A stretch of DNA of 64,000 bases from JACJYM01 sp965230495 (GTDB lineage: Bacteria > Bacteroidota > Bacteroidia > Chitinophagales > Saprospiraceae), in NCBI GenBank assembly GCA_965230495.1, contig OZ246004.1:1550001-1614000 (forward strand). Reading direction: 5' to 3'. Position 1 is the stretch's first letter. Every line of letters starts with the position of its first letter. Of the stretch, positions 16,715 through 26,074 are shown piece by piece. Position numbers and translations under genes: made by a program. The notes beneath the pieces were generated by a model, which did not search any database, was not told the DNA's origin, and worked only from the letters and a program-made list of their open reading frames with translations.

Positions 16715-18694
16715 CTAATCTATATCATCCATATCTCTTAATACCACTTGAGCCTCATTAAACTCGGATACAATACACGTAATATTATGCGTACCACTTG
16801 GAGCAGACTGTCCATTAAAATTAGCCTGACTTCTCACATAAGTGACGATACTACCTGTCGCATCAGTAATGTTAACAGATTGGTCCAACACAGCACCTCC
16901 GTCAAACGAAGCATTTTCTATTGTTACCAACATGGACTCATATTGCTCTAAATTATCTTTTATTTCTTGAGTAGTTAGTACCACTGGAGTTACATTTTCA
17001 GTCCCCAAATTACTTGCCTTACTAAGTGGAACATTATTTAACTGAAGCAGACCATTATACTCAGATATTTCAAGTCCTGTCGTTGTAATTTTCAACTTAG
17101 TTCCTAACGCAAAAGAATGAGCATCATCAAATCTTATAACAATACCAGCCGATTCATCCTGAATATGTAAATTTCTCTCCGTAACACTTCCAGTAGTATA
17201 GTCCGAAACAACTACCCCTTCAATATAGGCCAACGGCCCTGATGTAGTACCACTGTTATATAAATCTCTAACACTTCTTATGGATACCAACTCTTCTCCT
17301 CCTCCAGTATTTCCTCCTTCTACATCATCAGCATCTCTAACCACGATTTGAGGTCCATTAAACTCAGATGCTATGGCCGTAACACTCACATTTCCAGTAG
17401 GCACAGGCGTATTTGCAAATGACGATGCCGATCTAGTGTACATTTCCACAGTACCAGTACCGTCAGTTACATCCTTTCCACCACTAAAGCTTCCTCCACC
17501 ATTTATTTCCGCATCTACTATCTTTATCAAGGTAGATTCGTAACTCTCAAAGTTGTTTAATAGATTTTCAATTGTAATTTGAGTAGGCTCTACTGATCCA
17601 CTTCCTAAATTAGTGATTTCCGTAGTTCCAAGCCCTGAAACTTGAAGAAGACCGTTAAATTCAGATAAACTTGCACCAGTTAGCACCACACGTACCGATG
17701 TATTCTTAGTGATGTTATGATCTCCTGTAAATCTTAAAACTATTCCACTATTACCATCCTGTACTACCATATTCAGAGGATGTACACTCTCTGTAGAAAA
17801 ATCTGATATCACTACTCCTTCAATATAAACTTCTGGAGCTGTTGTCGTTCCATTTGCATAAAGATCCCGCACTTCTGAAATATTCATTTTTACCTCATTA
17901 CCTGTAGTATTGGAATCACAGGCAGGATTATTCATTTCCAAGTCTTCTAAACTCCTTAGCGTCAACTGAAAATCATTTCCAAAAACACCCAATAAAGCGA
18001 CTATATGACCATTTCCTCCAGGAATAGCATTAGAAGCAAAACTGCTAAAAGAACTCGTTCGAATAATAATCTCTTCGTCGTTGCAATCTACAATCATTCT
18101 GTTAGTGGAAAAATCCGGATCGGAAAATGGACTTCCGACTTCTGATCTTAAAAACTCAACCTCATCTAATCTGATCAAAGTATTGACATCTGTAAACGTT
18201 AAATCACCTATATTTTTTGATACAGGCTCTACAGGGTTATTATAAGAATCCCCAAAAACTATGTCCTTGTAAATTCCCGCAGGAATTCTATCTCCATTGA
18301 CGTAAGCTAATTGAGGCAAGTTATTGTAATCACTTATAAATAAATCCTTTAGATGAACATATATATTCCTTCCTACGGGGAACTGATTGAATAAATCCGT
18401 ATCATCAATGAGGATTGCAATGCCTCTATTAGAATCATCCTTTAGAATTAATGTTTTATAGATATTTCCTGATTCATCATCTCCGATTACTGTAGCATAT
18501 ATGTACTTGTCTAAACCTATTGCTTTAGGAGTTCCAATGTCGAGCATATCTAAAACAGACGCAATAGAAACAACATCTTCTGAACTAATATCTATCTCGT
18601 CAGCAGAAGGTGGTTCGTCAAAGTCGTCTTTGACACAAGAACTGATAGTTAAGACCAACAAAAGAAAAAATAAACTTTTCAAATATTTATACAT
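16715..18694 (-). CDS. DUF5689-type OB-fold lipoprotein (TonB receptor partner)
   Basis: This 659-residue lipoprotein (signal ending LTISSC) has an N-terminal DUF5689-like part (residues 35-260: SIASVLDMLDIGTPKAIG...YIYATVIGDDESGNIYKTLILKD) and then two further, closely similar repeats, each starting with (V)RDLY(A/N)(N/S)GTTT(A/S)(G)P and containing YIEGVVxSD(F/Y)(S/T)T, IVxRFxxxH and EFNGPQIVxRDADD / EFNEAQVVLRDMDD. These look like tandem OB-fold nucleic-acid or oligosaccharide-binding modules. It starts 18 nt after the TonB receptor stop and is clearly co-transcribed with it. Together with the divergent nuclease gene it fits a system for capture of an extracellular polymer, possibly nucleic acid; that is inference from gene order. 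Confidence 0.88.
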   Translation of the reverse strand: MYKYLKSLFFLLLVLTISSCVKDDFDEPPSADEIDISSEDVVSIASVLDMLDIGTPKAIGLDKYIYATVIGDDESGNIYKTLILKDDSNRGIAILIDDTDLFNQFPVGRNIYVHLKDLFISDYNNLPQLAYVNGDRIPAGIYKDIVFGDSYNNPVEPVSKNIGDLTFTDVNTLIRLDEVEFLRSEVGSPFSDPDFSTNRMIVDCNDEEIIIRTSSFSSFASNAIPGGNGHIVALLGVFGNDFQLTLRSLEDLEMNNPACDSNTTGNEVKMNISEVRDLYANGTTTAPEVYIEGVVISDFSTESVHPLNMVVQDGNSGIVLRFTGDHNITKNTSVRVVLTGASLSEFNGLLQVSGLGTTEITNLGSGSVEPTQITIENLLNNFESYESTLIKIVDAEINGGGSFSGGKDVTDGTGTVEMYTRSASSFANTPVPTGNVSVTAIASEFNGPQIVVRDADDVEGGNTGGGEELVSIRSVRDLYNSGTTSGPLAYIEGVVVSDYTTGSVTERNLHIQDESAGIVIRFDDAHSFALGTKLKITTTGLEISEYNGLLQLNNVPLSKASNLGTENVTPVVLTTQEIKDNLEQYESMLVTIENASFDGGAVLDQSVNITDATGSIVTYVRSQANFNGQSAPSGTHNITCIVSEFNEAQVVLRDMDDID

Positions 18695-18712
18695 CTTTGA
18701 TATTTTACAATT

Positions 18713-21439
18713 TTAAAAACTAAAATTAACGGTAACAGAATAATTGGTTCCAAAGGCATAATACAATCTAGGAGGAAAACGATTCACATCATTATTTTCG
18801 TAATCATATCTATACTGCTCAAAACCTCCTGTAATAAACTCTTTATTATTTAAGATATTATTTACACTTACTAAAACAGCCATATAATAATTATCACCCC
18901 ATCTAAAAGATTTTCTACCAAATAAATCTAACGTAATATTGGAATCCAATTTAGTTTGATTTAGAATTTCGTTCCAATGTTCATTTTCAAAACTTTTGGA
19001 AACTTCACCTACCCCATCCGTAGTCCTTCTATCTGGATTTAAACTTAAATAGGCATTATCAAAATAGTTAAGTGTTAGATTCAAAAACCAGTTTTGCTTT
19101 CCTTCGTATTCCAGTGTAAAACTACCTACATCCTGTGGTCCATTTGCAAAATAGTAGTTCTTTAAATAAACAGTTTTGTTTTCAGCCAACACTTCAGAAC
19201 TATTATCCTGTATAATTGTAGCTGTAGGGCGTGAGGTATAAATATATTTCCCAATAGCTCCGGCTGCCTGAAACGTAAACCTCTTATAAAGTCTTCCTTT
19301 TAAAGATAATTCAAGTCCTGAATGCCTTTTATCTATACCCGTCATTATATAATTCACAAAGCTTCTTAACTCATCATGATAATAAACTGCCGTACTCACT
19401 TGATCTTCAAATGTGGTATAATAAGCACTTAATCTACCACTCAAGCCACTAAACTTAAAAATATATCCTCCTTCGGCACTTAATATTTTCTCACTGGTTA
19501 AACCATCTATCACTTGATCTCTAGTCCTTGGCGAGATGTAAGCAAACCTGCTGAAAGGTGCTCTTGTTCTATAGTTAGCTATACCGTATAAGAAATTTCT
19601 TCCATTAAACTTATAATTTACTCCAAGTTTTGCACCAAAATTAGTAAAGTCCTGTGTTTCTGATTTACCTTGAGAGTTATCAGGAAAACGTCCATTTCTT
19701 ACAAATCCTTCTCGGTAAAAGCTGGTGTTACTTACAGTAAATCCTCCAAATAGCTCCACCTTGTTAATATTATAAAATGCTTGACTCCACAATTCAATTT
19801 TGTTCGTTACAATATCATAATCATGTCCCAAGCGATCACCTTCTTCAAGCAACTTATAAGGCTCATCAAGATTATTTAGGAAAGCTTCGGGATTATCAGG
19901 AAAATCTCTTTCCGCAAAATCATCTACATCAAGGTAATGTTCTCCACCGAGTAAATCGACTATCTCGTTGTAATTATGCACCTTCTCTTGTCCTCCCGTC
20001 AAACCTGTAGTTATATTGAAATTAACACTTGGAGTATAATTAAGAACTGAATTAAAAGTAAATCTATCATTGTCGTAATGCTGTTCTTGCACTATATAAG
20101 CCGAAATGTTTTCTTCACGGCCATTGACATTGATATTTCTGTTTCTATTAATTCTATAAAACTCATCCCAATTCAACTGACGATTTGCAATATCTTCTCG
20201 CCAATACTCAGCAACTGCTTCAGCTGACTCTCCTTCATAATACGAAGGGAGCTTCTTATAATAATCAGCTCTTGGGTCAGCTGCGTACAACCAATCTAAT
20301 CCTGTACTTCCAAAGGTTCCTTTCATTATGCCCAGTGAAGTATTCAATTTCATATTTCCATTAATACTCCAATCATGTTTTAGAATCCCAACTGGTTGAT
20401 TAATTCTATATTCTCTGGAATTTCTTATCTCTCCATTTTGATAGCCCCAATTAGGATTGTAAAAATTCGATCCTGCCAGATCATAGGCTTCCTGTGTTGT
20501 TGCACTACTCCTTCCTCTCCTTTGAGGTGATCCTAATATGACTAGATTCAAAAGATGGTTATCGTTTAGTCTTTTATCGATTGAAGCGAAGTAAGCACTT
20601 CCTTCAAAGTGTGTACCTTCAATGTAACCAGAATTTCCCCAGCGATGACTTGCAGAAAGACTATATGCCCAACCGTTTTCTTGCATTCCTGACGAATGAG
20701 TAATCATTGCTCTATGTCTATAAGATCGATTACCTTCGGTATATACCAATTTAGTTCCAGGTCGTTGAGCTGATGCCGATAAATCAACATTTGTTGCTCC
20801 TCCTATTCCTCCATACGAAAAGTCTGTAGATCTCATATTCAGTTGCCCTTCACTTGCTCTAAATACATCATTCAGACCTCCCCACGTTGCATATAAAACA
20901 CGTCCATCATCAAAGTCATTCATAGGAATTCCGTTGATATATTGTAACGTATTTTCATTATCATAGCCCCTAATTCTAAACCTCCCGGAACTTAGATTAT
21001 ATCGAGAGGCATTCTCAAAGGGGTCGCGTGATGCCGTAAGAAGTACCGAATAACCTGCATCATCCTCTACTTCTAAATCATCTAAATTTATGATTGCTAT
21101 ATCTCTTTCTCTTAATCCCGGTTGTGTAATTACAATCATGATCTTACCAAGATCAGTATCTCCACCACGGTGATCAATTTCTGAGTCAATGATTTGTTCG
21201 TCTTCTTCATAATTCACAATTAGCTTATAGTTCCCTTCAGGAATATCGTAAAAAGTAAATTTTCCTGATGCATTGGATAAAGCCACAAAATCAGTATTTT
21301 TAAGGCTCAACTCAGCCCCAATTAAAGGAGCTACACCTGATTCATCAAATACAGTACCGGTAATGTTTTGTCCAACCGTTAAAGAAATACTAAAAAAAGT
21401 GAGAAATGAAAGAATTGATAATAATGTACGTCTTTTCAT
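18713..21439 (-). CDS. TonB-dependent outer-membrane receptor
   Basis: This 908-residue protein has a Sec signal, a carboxypeptidase-like regulatory domain (residues 24-105: ITGTVFDESGVAPLIGAEL...GKFTFYDIPEGNYKLIV), a plug domain (GRFRIRGYDNENTLQYINGIPMNDFDDG) and a long beta-barrel ending in VTVNFSF with the C-terminal Phe used for BAM insertion. It moves a substrate across the outer membrane using TonB/ExbBD energy. It is not a SusC type by its short N-terminus, and no SusD gene follows; instead a DUF5689 lipoprotein does. The substrate is not visible in the sequence. Confidence 0.95.
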   Translation of the reverse strand: MKRRTLLSILSFLTFFSISLTVGQNITGTVFDESGVAPLIGAELSLKNTDFVALSNASGKFTFYDIPEGNYKLIVNYEEDEQIIDSEIDHRGGDTDLGKIMIVITQPGLRERDIAIINLDDLEVEDDAGYSVLLTASRDPFENASRYNLSSGRFRIRGYDNENTLQYINGIPMNDFDDGRVLYATWGGLNDVFRASEGQLNMRSTDFSYGGIGGATNVDLSASAQRPGTKLVYTEGNRSYRHRAMITHSSGMQENGWAYSLSASHRWGNSGYIEGTHFEGSAYFASIDKRLNDNHLLNLVILGSPQRRGRSSATTQEAYDLAGSNFYNPNWGYQNGEIRNSREYRINQPVGILKHDWSINGNMKLNTSLGIMKGTFGSTGLDWLYAADPRADYYKKLPSYYEGESAEAVAEYWREDIANRQLNWDEFYRINRNRNINVNGREENISAYIVQEQHYDNDRFTFNSVLNYTPSVNFNITTGLTGGQEKVHNYNEIVDLLGGEHYLDVDDFAERDFPDNPEAFLNNLDEPYKLLEEGDRLGHDYDIVTNKIELWSQAFYNINKVELFGGFTVSNTSFYREGFVRNGRFPDNSQGKSETQDFTNFGAKLGVNYKFNGRNFLYGIANYRTRAPFSRFAYISPRTRDQVIDGLTSEKILSAEGGYIFKFSGLSGRLSAYYTTFEDQVSTAVYYHDELRSFVNYIMTGIDKRHSGLELSLKGRLYKRFTFQAAGAIGKYIYTSRPTATIIQDNSSEVLAENKTVYLKNYYFANGPQDVGSFTLEYEGKQNWFLNLTLNYFDNAYLSLNPDRRTTDGVGEVSKSFENEHWNEILNQTKLDSNITLDLFGRKSFRWGDNYYMAVLVSVNNILNNKEFITGGFEQYRYDYENNDVNRFPPRLYYAFGTNYSVTVNFSF

Positions 21440-21614
21440 TCAAAGGTGTGGTTTAGTCACGTAAAAGTATGTAAAAAATTAAATCTTCCGAACTACGAAA
21501 TAATTTTTTGTAATTTAAAAACATACAGTTAACATTGCCACGACTATTTTTGATTATTATTGAAAAAAATTAAAAGTATTAGTCTGGCAACTCTAATAAC
21601 AACAAATCAAAACA

Positions 21615-22655
21615 ATGAGAAAAGATATCCTTATAGTTTTTATAATAACCTTAATTTTTCATTCACTTACCGGACAGTCTAATCAGGCTAAAATTGCAAC
21701 TATAGGTTTTTATAATTTGGAGAATCTATTTGATACTGAAAGAGATACTTCCATAAGAGATGAAGAATTTACTCCTGAAGGAAAAAAGAGATGGACCAAC
21801 GATAAATATCAAGAAAAACTAGTCAATATGGCTTATGTTATTTCGCAAATGGGTACAGATCTCGCTCCTCAAGGCCTTTCTATACTTGGAGTTTCTGAAA
21901 TTGAGAACAGAAAAGTATTAGAAGATTTAGTTAAGCAAAGCTCTATTGCTCATCGTGACTATAAAATCATTCACTATGATTCCCCCGATGATAGAGGTAT
22001 AGACGTTGGCTTATTATATAATCCGTTGCACTTCGAACCAGATACAAGCTATGTGAAAGAGTTAATCCTTATGGAAGGAGCTGAAAGAAAAAACACGAGA
22101 GATATACTAGTAGTAACAGGTGATTTGGATGGTGAGAAGATGACCTTTCTTGTTAATCATTGGCCATCTAGAAGAGGTGGTCAAAGTAGTTCTGCACACA
22201 AAAGAAACAAAGCTGCTATGCTTTGTAGAGAAATAATAGATAGCTTACAAATACTCGACCCCAAACATAAAATATACGTTATGGGAGATTTGAATGACAA
22301 CCCTAATAACGATAGTGTCAAAAAATACTTAAAATCTTTGGGTAAAAAAGCTGATGTGCAGGAGGATCAACTGTATAATCCTATGTCAGATTTTTTCAGA
22401 AGAGGTTTGGGCTCGAATGCATATAGAGATGAATGGAGTCTTTTTGATCAGATTCTCTTTACTCATTCCTTATTAGACAAAGATCAAGAAGGATACTTTT
22501 TTTATAAAGCGAATATTTTCAATAAGAAAATGCTCATCCAAAGAAATGGAAAATGGAAAGGATATCCATATAGAACCTTTAATTTTGATAACTATCAAGG
22601 TGGGTATAGTGATCACTTTCCTGTATACATCACCTTGGCAAAAAAAGTAAATTAA
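21615..22655 (+). CDS. secreted endonuclease/exonuclease/phosphatase family protein
   Basis: This 346-residue EEP-fold enzyme has a Sec signal (ending LTGQS) and catalytic motifs IGFYNLENLFD (Asn), LGVSEIENR (metal-binding Glu), NHWPSRRGGQ (His and Trp pair), YVMGDLNDNPNND (Asp, Asn) and GYSDHFPVYI (final Asp-His). These fit secreted DNase I-like nucleases. It diverges from the TonB receptor/lipoprotein operon and could release nucleotides or phosphate from extracellular DNA. Its stop overlaps the typA stop by 4 nt (convergent). Confidence 0.92.
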   Translation: MRKDILIVFIITLIFHSLTGQSNQAKIATIGFYNLENLFDTERDTSIRDEEFTPEGKKRWTNDKYQEKLVNMAYVISQMGTDLAPQGLSILGVSEIENRKVLEDLVKQSSIAHRDYKIIHYDSPDDRGIDVGLLYNPLHFEPDTSYVKELILMEGAERKNTRDILVVTGDLDGEKMTFLVNHWPSRRGGQSSSAHKRNKAAMLCREIIDSLQILDPKHKIYVMGDLNDNPNNDSVKKYLKSLGKKADVQEDQLYNPMSDFFRRGLGSNAYRDEWSLFDQILFTHSLLDKDQEGYFFYKANIFNKKMLIQRNGKWKGYPYRTFNFDNYQGGYSDHFPVYITLAKKVN

Positions 22656-24418
22656 GAGTTAATTTTTCTCATTCTAAGACTAACAGGAGTAATCTCAAGA
22701 AATTCATCTTCCTTTATGTATTCCATGCTTTCTTCGAGCGAAAAATCTACTTTGGGAGCGATCTTTACCCCGTCATCTGATCCTGAAGCTCGCATATTAT
22801 TCAACTTCTTTCCTTTGATCACATTAACATCAAGGTCATTATCTCTACTATGTTCTCCGACGACTTGACCTTTGTATACCTGATCTCCCGGTTCTATAAA
22901 AAAGCGACCTCTATCCTGCAGCCTGTCAATGGCATATGCCAATGCCTGTCCTTGTTCCATAGAAACAAGACTACCTTTATTCCTTTCTGCTATTTCTCCC
23001 TTGTAAGGTTGATAATCCAAAAACCTATGAGTCATAATTGCCTCACCAGCAGTTTGTGTCAAAATACTATTTCTTAATCCTATCAAACCTCTTGAAGGAA
23101 TTTCAAATTCTAAATGCTGCACATCACCTCTGGGTTCCATCACCAAAAGATTTCCTTTCCGTTGAGTAACTAATTCTATTGCCTTACCAGAATATTGATC
23201 TGGAACATCTATTACCAGAGTCTCAAATGGCTCATGTTTTTGACCATTGATCTCCTTAAATATTACCTGTGGTTTGCCTACCTGTAGTTCATAACCTTCA
23301 CGTCTCATGGTTTCTATTAAAACAGATAAGTGAAGAATACCTCTTCCATATACATTAAATCTATCTTCACGATCTGTCTCTTCTACCTTAAGAGCAAGAT
23401 TCTTTTCCATCTCTTTAAATAATCTATCACGTAAATGGCGTGAAGTCACAAATTTTCCTTCCTTTCCAAAAAATGGTGAAGTATTAATTGTAAACAACAT
23501 ACTCATAGTTGGTTCATCTACTTCTATTCTCGGTAAAGCTTCAGGAACTTCCAAGTCAGCAATGGTATCTCCTATTTCAAAGTCATCTATACCCGTCACA
23601 GCACAGATATCTCCACTCTTCACTTCGGATATTTTTGCCTTTCCCAGACCTACAAATTCAAAGATTTCTTTTGCTCTGACTTTCTTCTGTACACCGTCTC
23701 GTTTACATAGAATATAATCAAGGTTCTCTTGAATGGAACCTCGAGTTACCCTACCAATAGCTATCCTTCCCTGGAAAGTTGAATAGTCTAACGAAGTAAT
23801 CTGCAGTTGTAATGGTCCTTCATTTATCTGCGGTGCAGGAATATTTTCGATAATTGCATGCAGTAGTGGTTCTACACTATCAGTAATTTCATTATGATCA
23901 TAACTCATCCAACCAAGCTTCGAAGATCCAAAAATGGTAACAAAATCCATTTGATCCTCAGTCGCCCCAAGATTAAACATTAGATCGAAAACATCGCCCT
24001 GTACATCCTCTGGTCTACAGTTTTCCTTATCTACTTTGTTAACAACTACAATAGGTTTAAGTCCCAACCCTATTGCTTTGGTTAAGACAAATCTAGTTTG
24101 TGGCATAGGACCCTCAAATGCATCAACAAGTAATAATACTCCATCTGCCATATTAAGTACACGTTCTACCTCTCCTCCAAAATCTGCGTGACCCGGAGTG
24201 TCAAGAATATTAATCTTTGTCCCTTTATAATTTACCGATACATTTTTAGACAAAATGGTAATTCCTCTTTCTCTTTCAAGATCGTTATTATCTAAAATAA
24301 GTTCACCGGTATCTTTTCTCGTATCTAAAGCTTGGCAAAAGTGAATGATCTTATCCACCAAAGTGGTTTTACCATGATCAACGTGGGCAATAATGGCAAT
24401 ATTCCTGATATCTTGCAT
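22652..24418 (-). CDS. typA: ribosome-associated GTPase TypA/BipA
   Basis: This 588-residue translational GTPase starts with G1 IIAHVDHGKTTLVDKI, followed by RERGITILSKNVSV (G2), DTPGHADFGGEVERVL (G3), VVVNKVDK (G4) and the EF-G-like domains III and V (GRGILHLSVLIETMRREGYE and EPFETLVIDVPDQYSG). The C-terminal domain unique to TypA ends at the KGKKLNNMRASGSDDGVKI motif and a short tail. TypA binds the 70S ribosome and helps assembly under cold or stress. A TACCTTTG box at 24447-24440 (minus strand), 21 nt before the ATG, may be the -7 element. Confidence 0.97.
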   Translation of the reverse strand: MQDIRNIAIIAHVDHGKTTLVDKIIHFCQALDTRKDTGELILDNNDLERERGITILSKNVSVNYKGTKINILDTPGHADFGGEVERVLNMADGVLLLVDAFEGPMPQTRFVLTKAIGLGLKPIVVVNKVDKENCRPEDVQGDVFDLMFNLGATEDQMDFVTIFGSSKLGWMSYDHNEITDSVEPLLHAIIENIPAPQINEGPLQLQITSLDYSTFQGRIAIGRVTRGSIQENLDYILCKRDGVQKKVRAKEIFEFVGLGKAKISEVKSGDICAVTGIDDFEIGDTIADLEVPEALPRIEVDEPTMSMLFTINTSPFFGKEGKFVTSRHLRDRLFKEMEKNLALKVEETDREDRFNVYGRGILHLSVLIETMRREGYELQVGKPQVIFKEINGQKHEPFETLVIDVPDQYSGKAIELVTQRKGNLLVMEPRGDVQHLEFEIPSRGLIGLRNSILTQTAGEAIMTHRFLDYQPYKGEIAERNKGSLVSMEQGQALAYAIDRLQDRGRFFIEPGDQVYKGQVVGEHSRDNDLDVNVIKGKKLNNMRASGSDDGVKIAPKVDFSLEESMEYIKEDEFLEITPVSLRMRKINS

Positions 24419-24439
24419 CTCGAGTTTAAATTAAGGCGG

Positions 24440-24447
24440 CAAAGGTA
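24440..24447 (-). promoter_or_regulatory. -7 promoter box (TAnnTTTG) for typA
   Basis: Minus-strand TACCTTTG lies 22-29 nt upstream of the typA ATG and matches the -7 consensus. No good -33 element was seen at the usual distance. Confidence 0.45.
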
Positions 24448-24592
24448 AACTTATTCGCCTCAATGCATTATCATAGAACATATTTTTATTAAATAATTTT
24501 TTCACGATTTCTTGCATCGTTTTTCCAAAAACCGAAGTATTAGTTTACATGGGCTCATATTAAAGGTTTTTTAAATATTAAAAGTAAGAAAA

Positions 24593-25504
24593 ATGAATAA
24601 TTATAAATTTGTAATATGCTTAATAAGTATTCTTTTCATAATATCCTGTAAAAAGGATAATTATGAAGAATTTGTTCTAGTAGAAGGACCAGATCCAGAA
24701 ATAGAAACGACGATCATTCTAGATGATAAAAACGGATTATTGCTTCCTGAAGTTGAGGCTATAAAATCAAATGAAGATTATTTAATTGTCAAGAGTAGAG
24801 ACTCGATTAACGAGCTTTCCTTGACAATTCCCCTTGAAATAGAAAACTTGGGAGGAGTTCTGAATTCGCGAATAAAAATTCTAGACAAACTAGGAAGTAT
24901 CAAGGAATTCGAAACCAACAATTCAGAATGCCAAGATTTTTTGCTCATTATCTTGGAAATATCTGATCAATTTATCTCCGGAGAGTTCTCAGGAAGTATT
25001 TACAATAACAATCTTACTGAAGGATTAGACATAGAAGGTTCTTTTAATGCCCCTATTGTTTCTGCCAGCAAAAGTTATGGTTCAATGCAGGGAACCGTTT
25101 GGTATGATGTCGAAGGAAACGATGTCATAGATTCGAACGAGAATGGAATCAACGGCATCAAACTAAAACTACTAAAATTAATACCTGGCTCCATCTGTAC
25201 AGGAGAAAAAGAATTTGAAGTCATTGACAGTTTATATTCAGGCCATAAACCCAATAGTCCTGGAGAAGATGGATATTTCAAATTTCATAACATTGAAACA
25301 AGATATATGTATAGTGTAGAAATCCAGTTGCCTCCATATGGGCTTGTCACAGTTAATCCAAATATTGGACTAAATGACGAACTTGACTCCGAATTCTACT
25401 TCCATTCGACGGATGGTGAATACGATATTTATCGAACAGATATTTTTTACTTGGATGATGGAGAGGACCTGGTAAACCTTAATTGTGGATTCAGACCTGA
25501 GTAA
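24593..25504 (+). CDS. lipoprotein with SdrD_B-like domain
   Basis: This 303-residue protein has a lipoprotein signal (LFIISC at residues 14-19). The mature part ends in a Cna/SdrD_B-type beta domain: MQGTVWYDVEGNDVIDSNENGINGIKL, where the Asp/Asn-rich NGINGI loop binds Ca2+ in the family, followed by GYFKFHNIETRYMYSVEI. The first half (residues 30-170) is unfamiliar. It is followed after 3 nt by an ECF sigma gene, so the protein is probably made with that sigma factor and could be an outer-membrane or surface component in the same response. Confidence 0.75.
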   Translation: MNNYKFVICLISILFIISCKKDNYEEFVLVEGPDPEIETTIILDDKNGLLLPEVEAIKSNEDYLIVKSRDSINELSLTIPLEIENLGGVLNSRIKILDKLGSIKEFETNNSECQDFLLIILEISDQFISGEFSGSIYNNNLTEGLDIEGSFNAPIVSASKSYGSMQGTVWYDVEGNDVIDSNENGINGIKLKLLKLIPGSICTGEKEFEVIDSLYSGHKPNSPGEDGYFKFHNIETRYMYSVEIQLPPYGLVTVNPNIGLNDELDSEFYFHSTDGEYDIYRTDIFYLDDGEDLVNLNCGFRPE

Positions 25505-25507
25505 AAA

Positions 25508-26074
25508 TTGAAAATAGCACCGAGTATTCAAAAAATTGTAAGAGAATGTATCCTGGAGAACCCAAAATATCAAAGGGTTCTTCTCGATACTTACTCACCT
25601 TTATTATTCTCCATTTGTTTAAGGTATATGGGGAATCGGGAAAAGGCTAAAGATGCTTTGCAGGAAAGTTTCATAAAAATATTCAAATACATAAAGACTT
25701 ATGACTTAGAAAGAGGTCAATTTGAAAGTTGGCTCAGAAAAATAACTATAAACCAATGTCTAAAGAGTATCTCAAAAGAAAAAATCCCCATTATATCTAT
25801 CAATGAATTTGTTGAGAACACCTCAAAAGTGTTCCCTAATTCAATAGCCAATCTAGACGCTGAATTTATTCTTAAGATAATTCAAACCATACCTAACGAC
25901 TATCGACAGATTTTCAATTTAGCAATAATAGACGGCTATAAGCACAAAGAAATTGCTAAAATACTAGGTATTCAGGAATCTTCTTCTAGAGCCAAATTAT
26001 CAAGAGCAAAAGCTATGATCAAAAGTAAGATTTGTAAAATAAGTAAATCGGAAGCATGGATAGAAACGATTTAA
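25508..26074 (+). CDS. ECF-type RNA polymerase sigma factor
   Basis: This 188-residue sigma-70 family protein shows region 2 (SICLRYMGNREKAKDALQESFIKIFKYIKTYD, where DALQESF is the core-binding motif, and FESWLRKITINQCL) and region 4 (IFNLAIIDGYKHKEIAKILGIQESSSRAKLSRAK, a helix-turn-helix). The best start is the TTG at 25508, because the N-terminus needed for region 2 (ILENPKYQRVLLDTY) precedes any ATG. The next gene overlaps by 19 nt and codes for a membrane-anchored protein, the usual arrangement of an ECF sigma with its regulator. Confidence 0.9.
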   Translation: MKIAPSIQKIVRECILENPKYQRVLLDTYSPLLFSICLRYMGNREKAKDALQESFIKIFKYIKTYDLERGQFESWLRKITINQCLKSISKEKIPIISINEFVENTSKVFPNSIANLDAEFILKIIQTIPNDYRQIFNLAIIDGYKHKEIAKILGIQESSSRAKLSRAKAMIKSKICKISKSEAWIETI

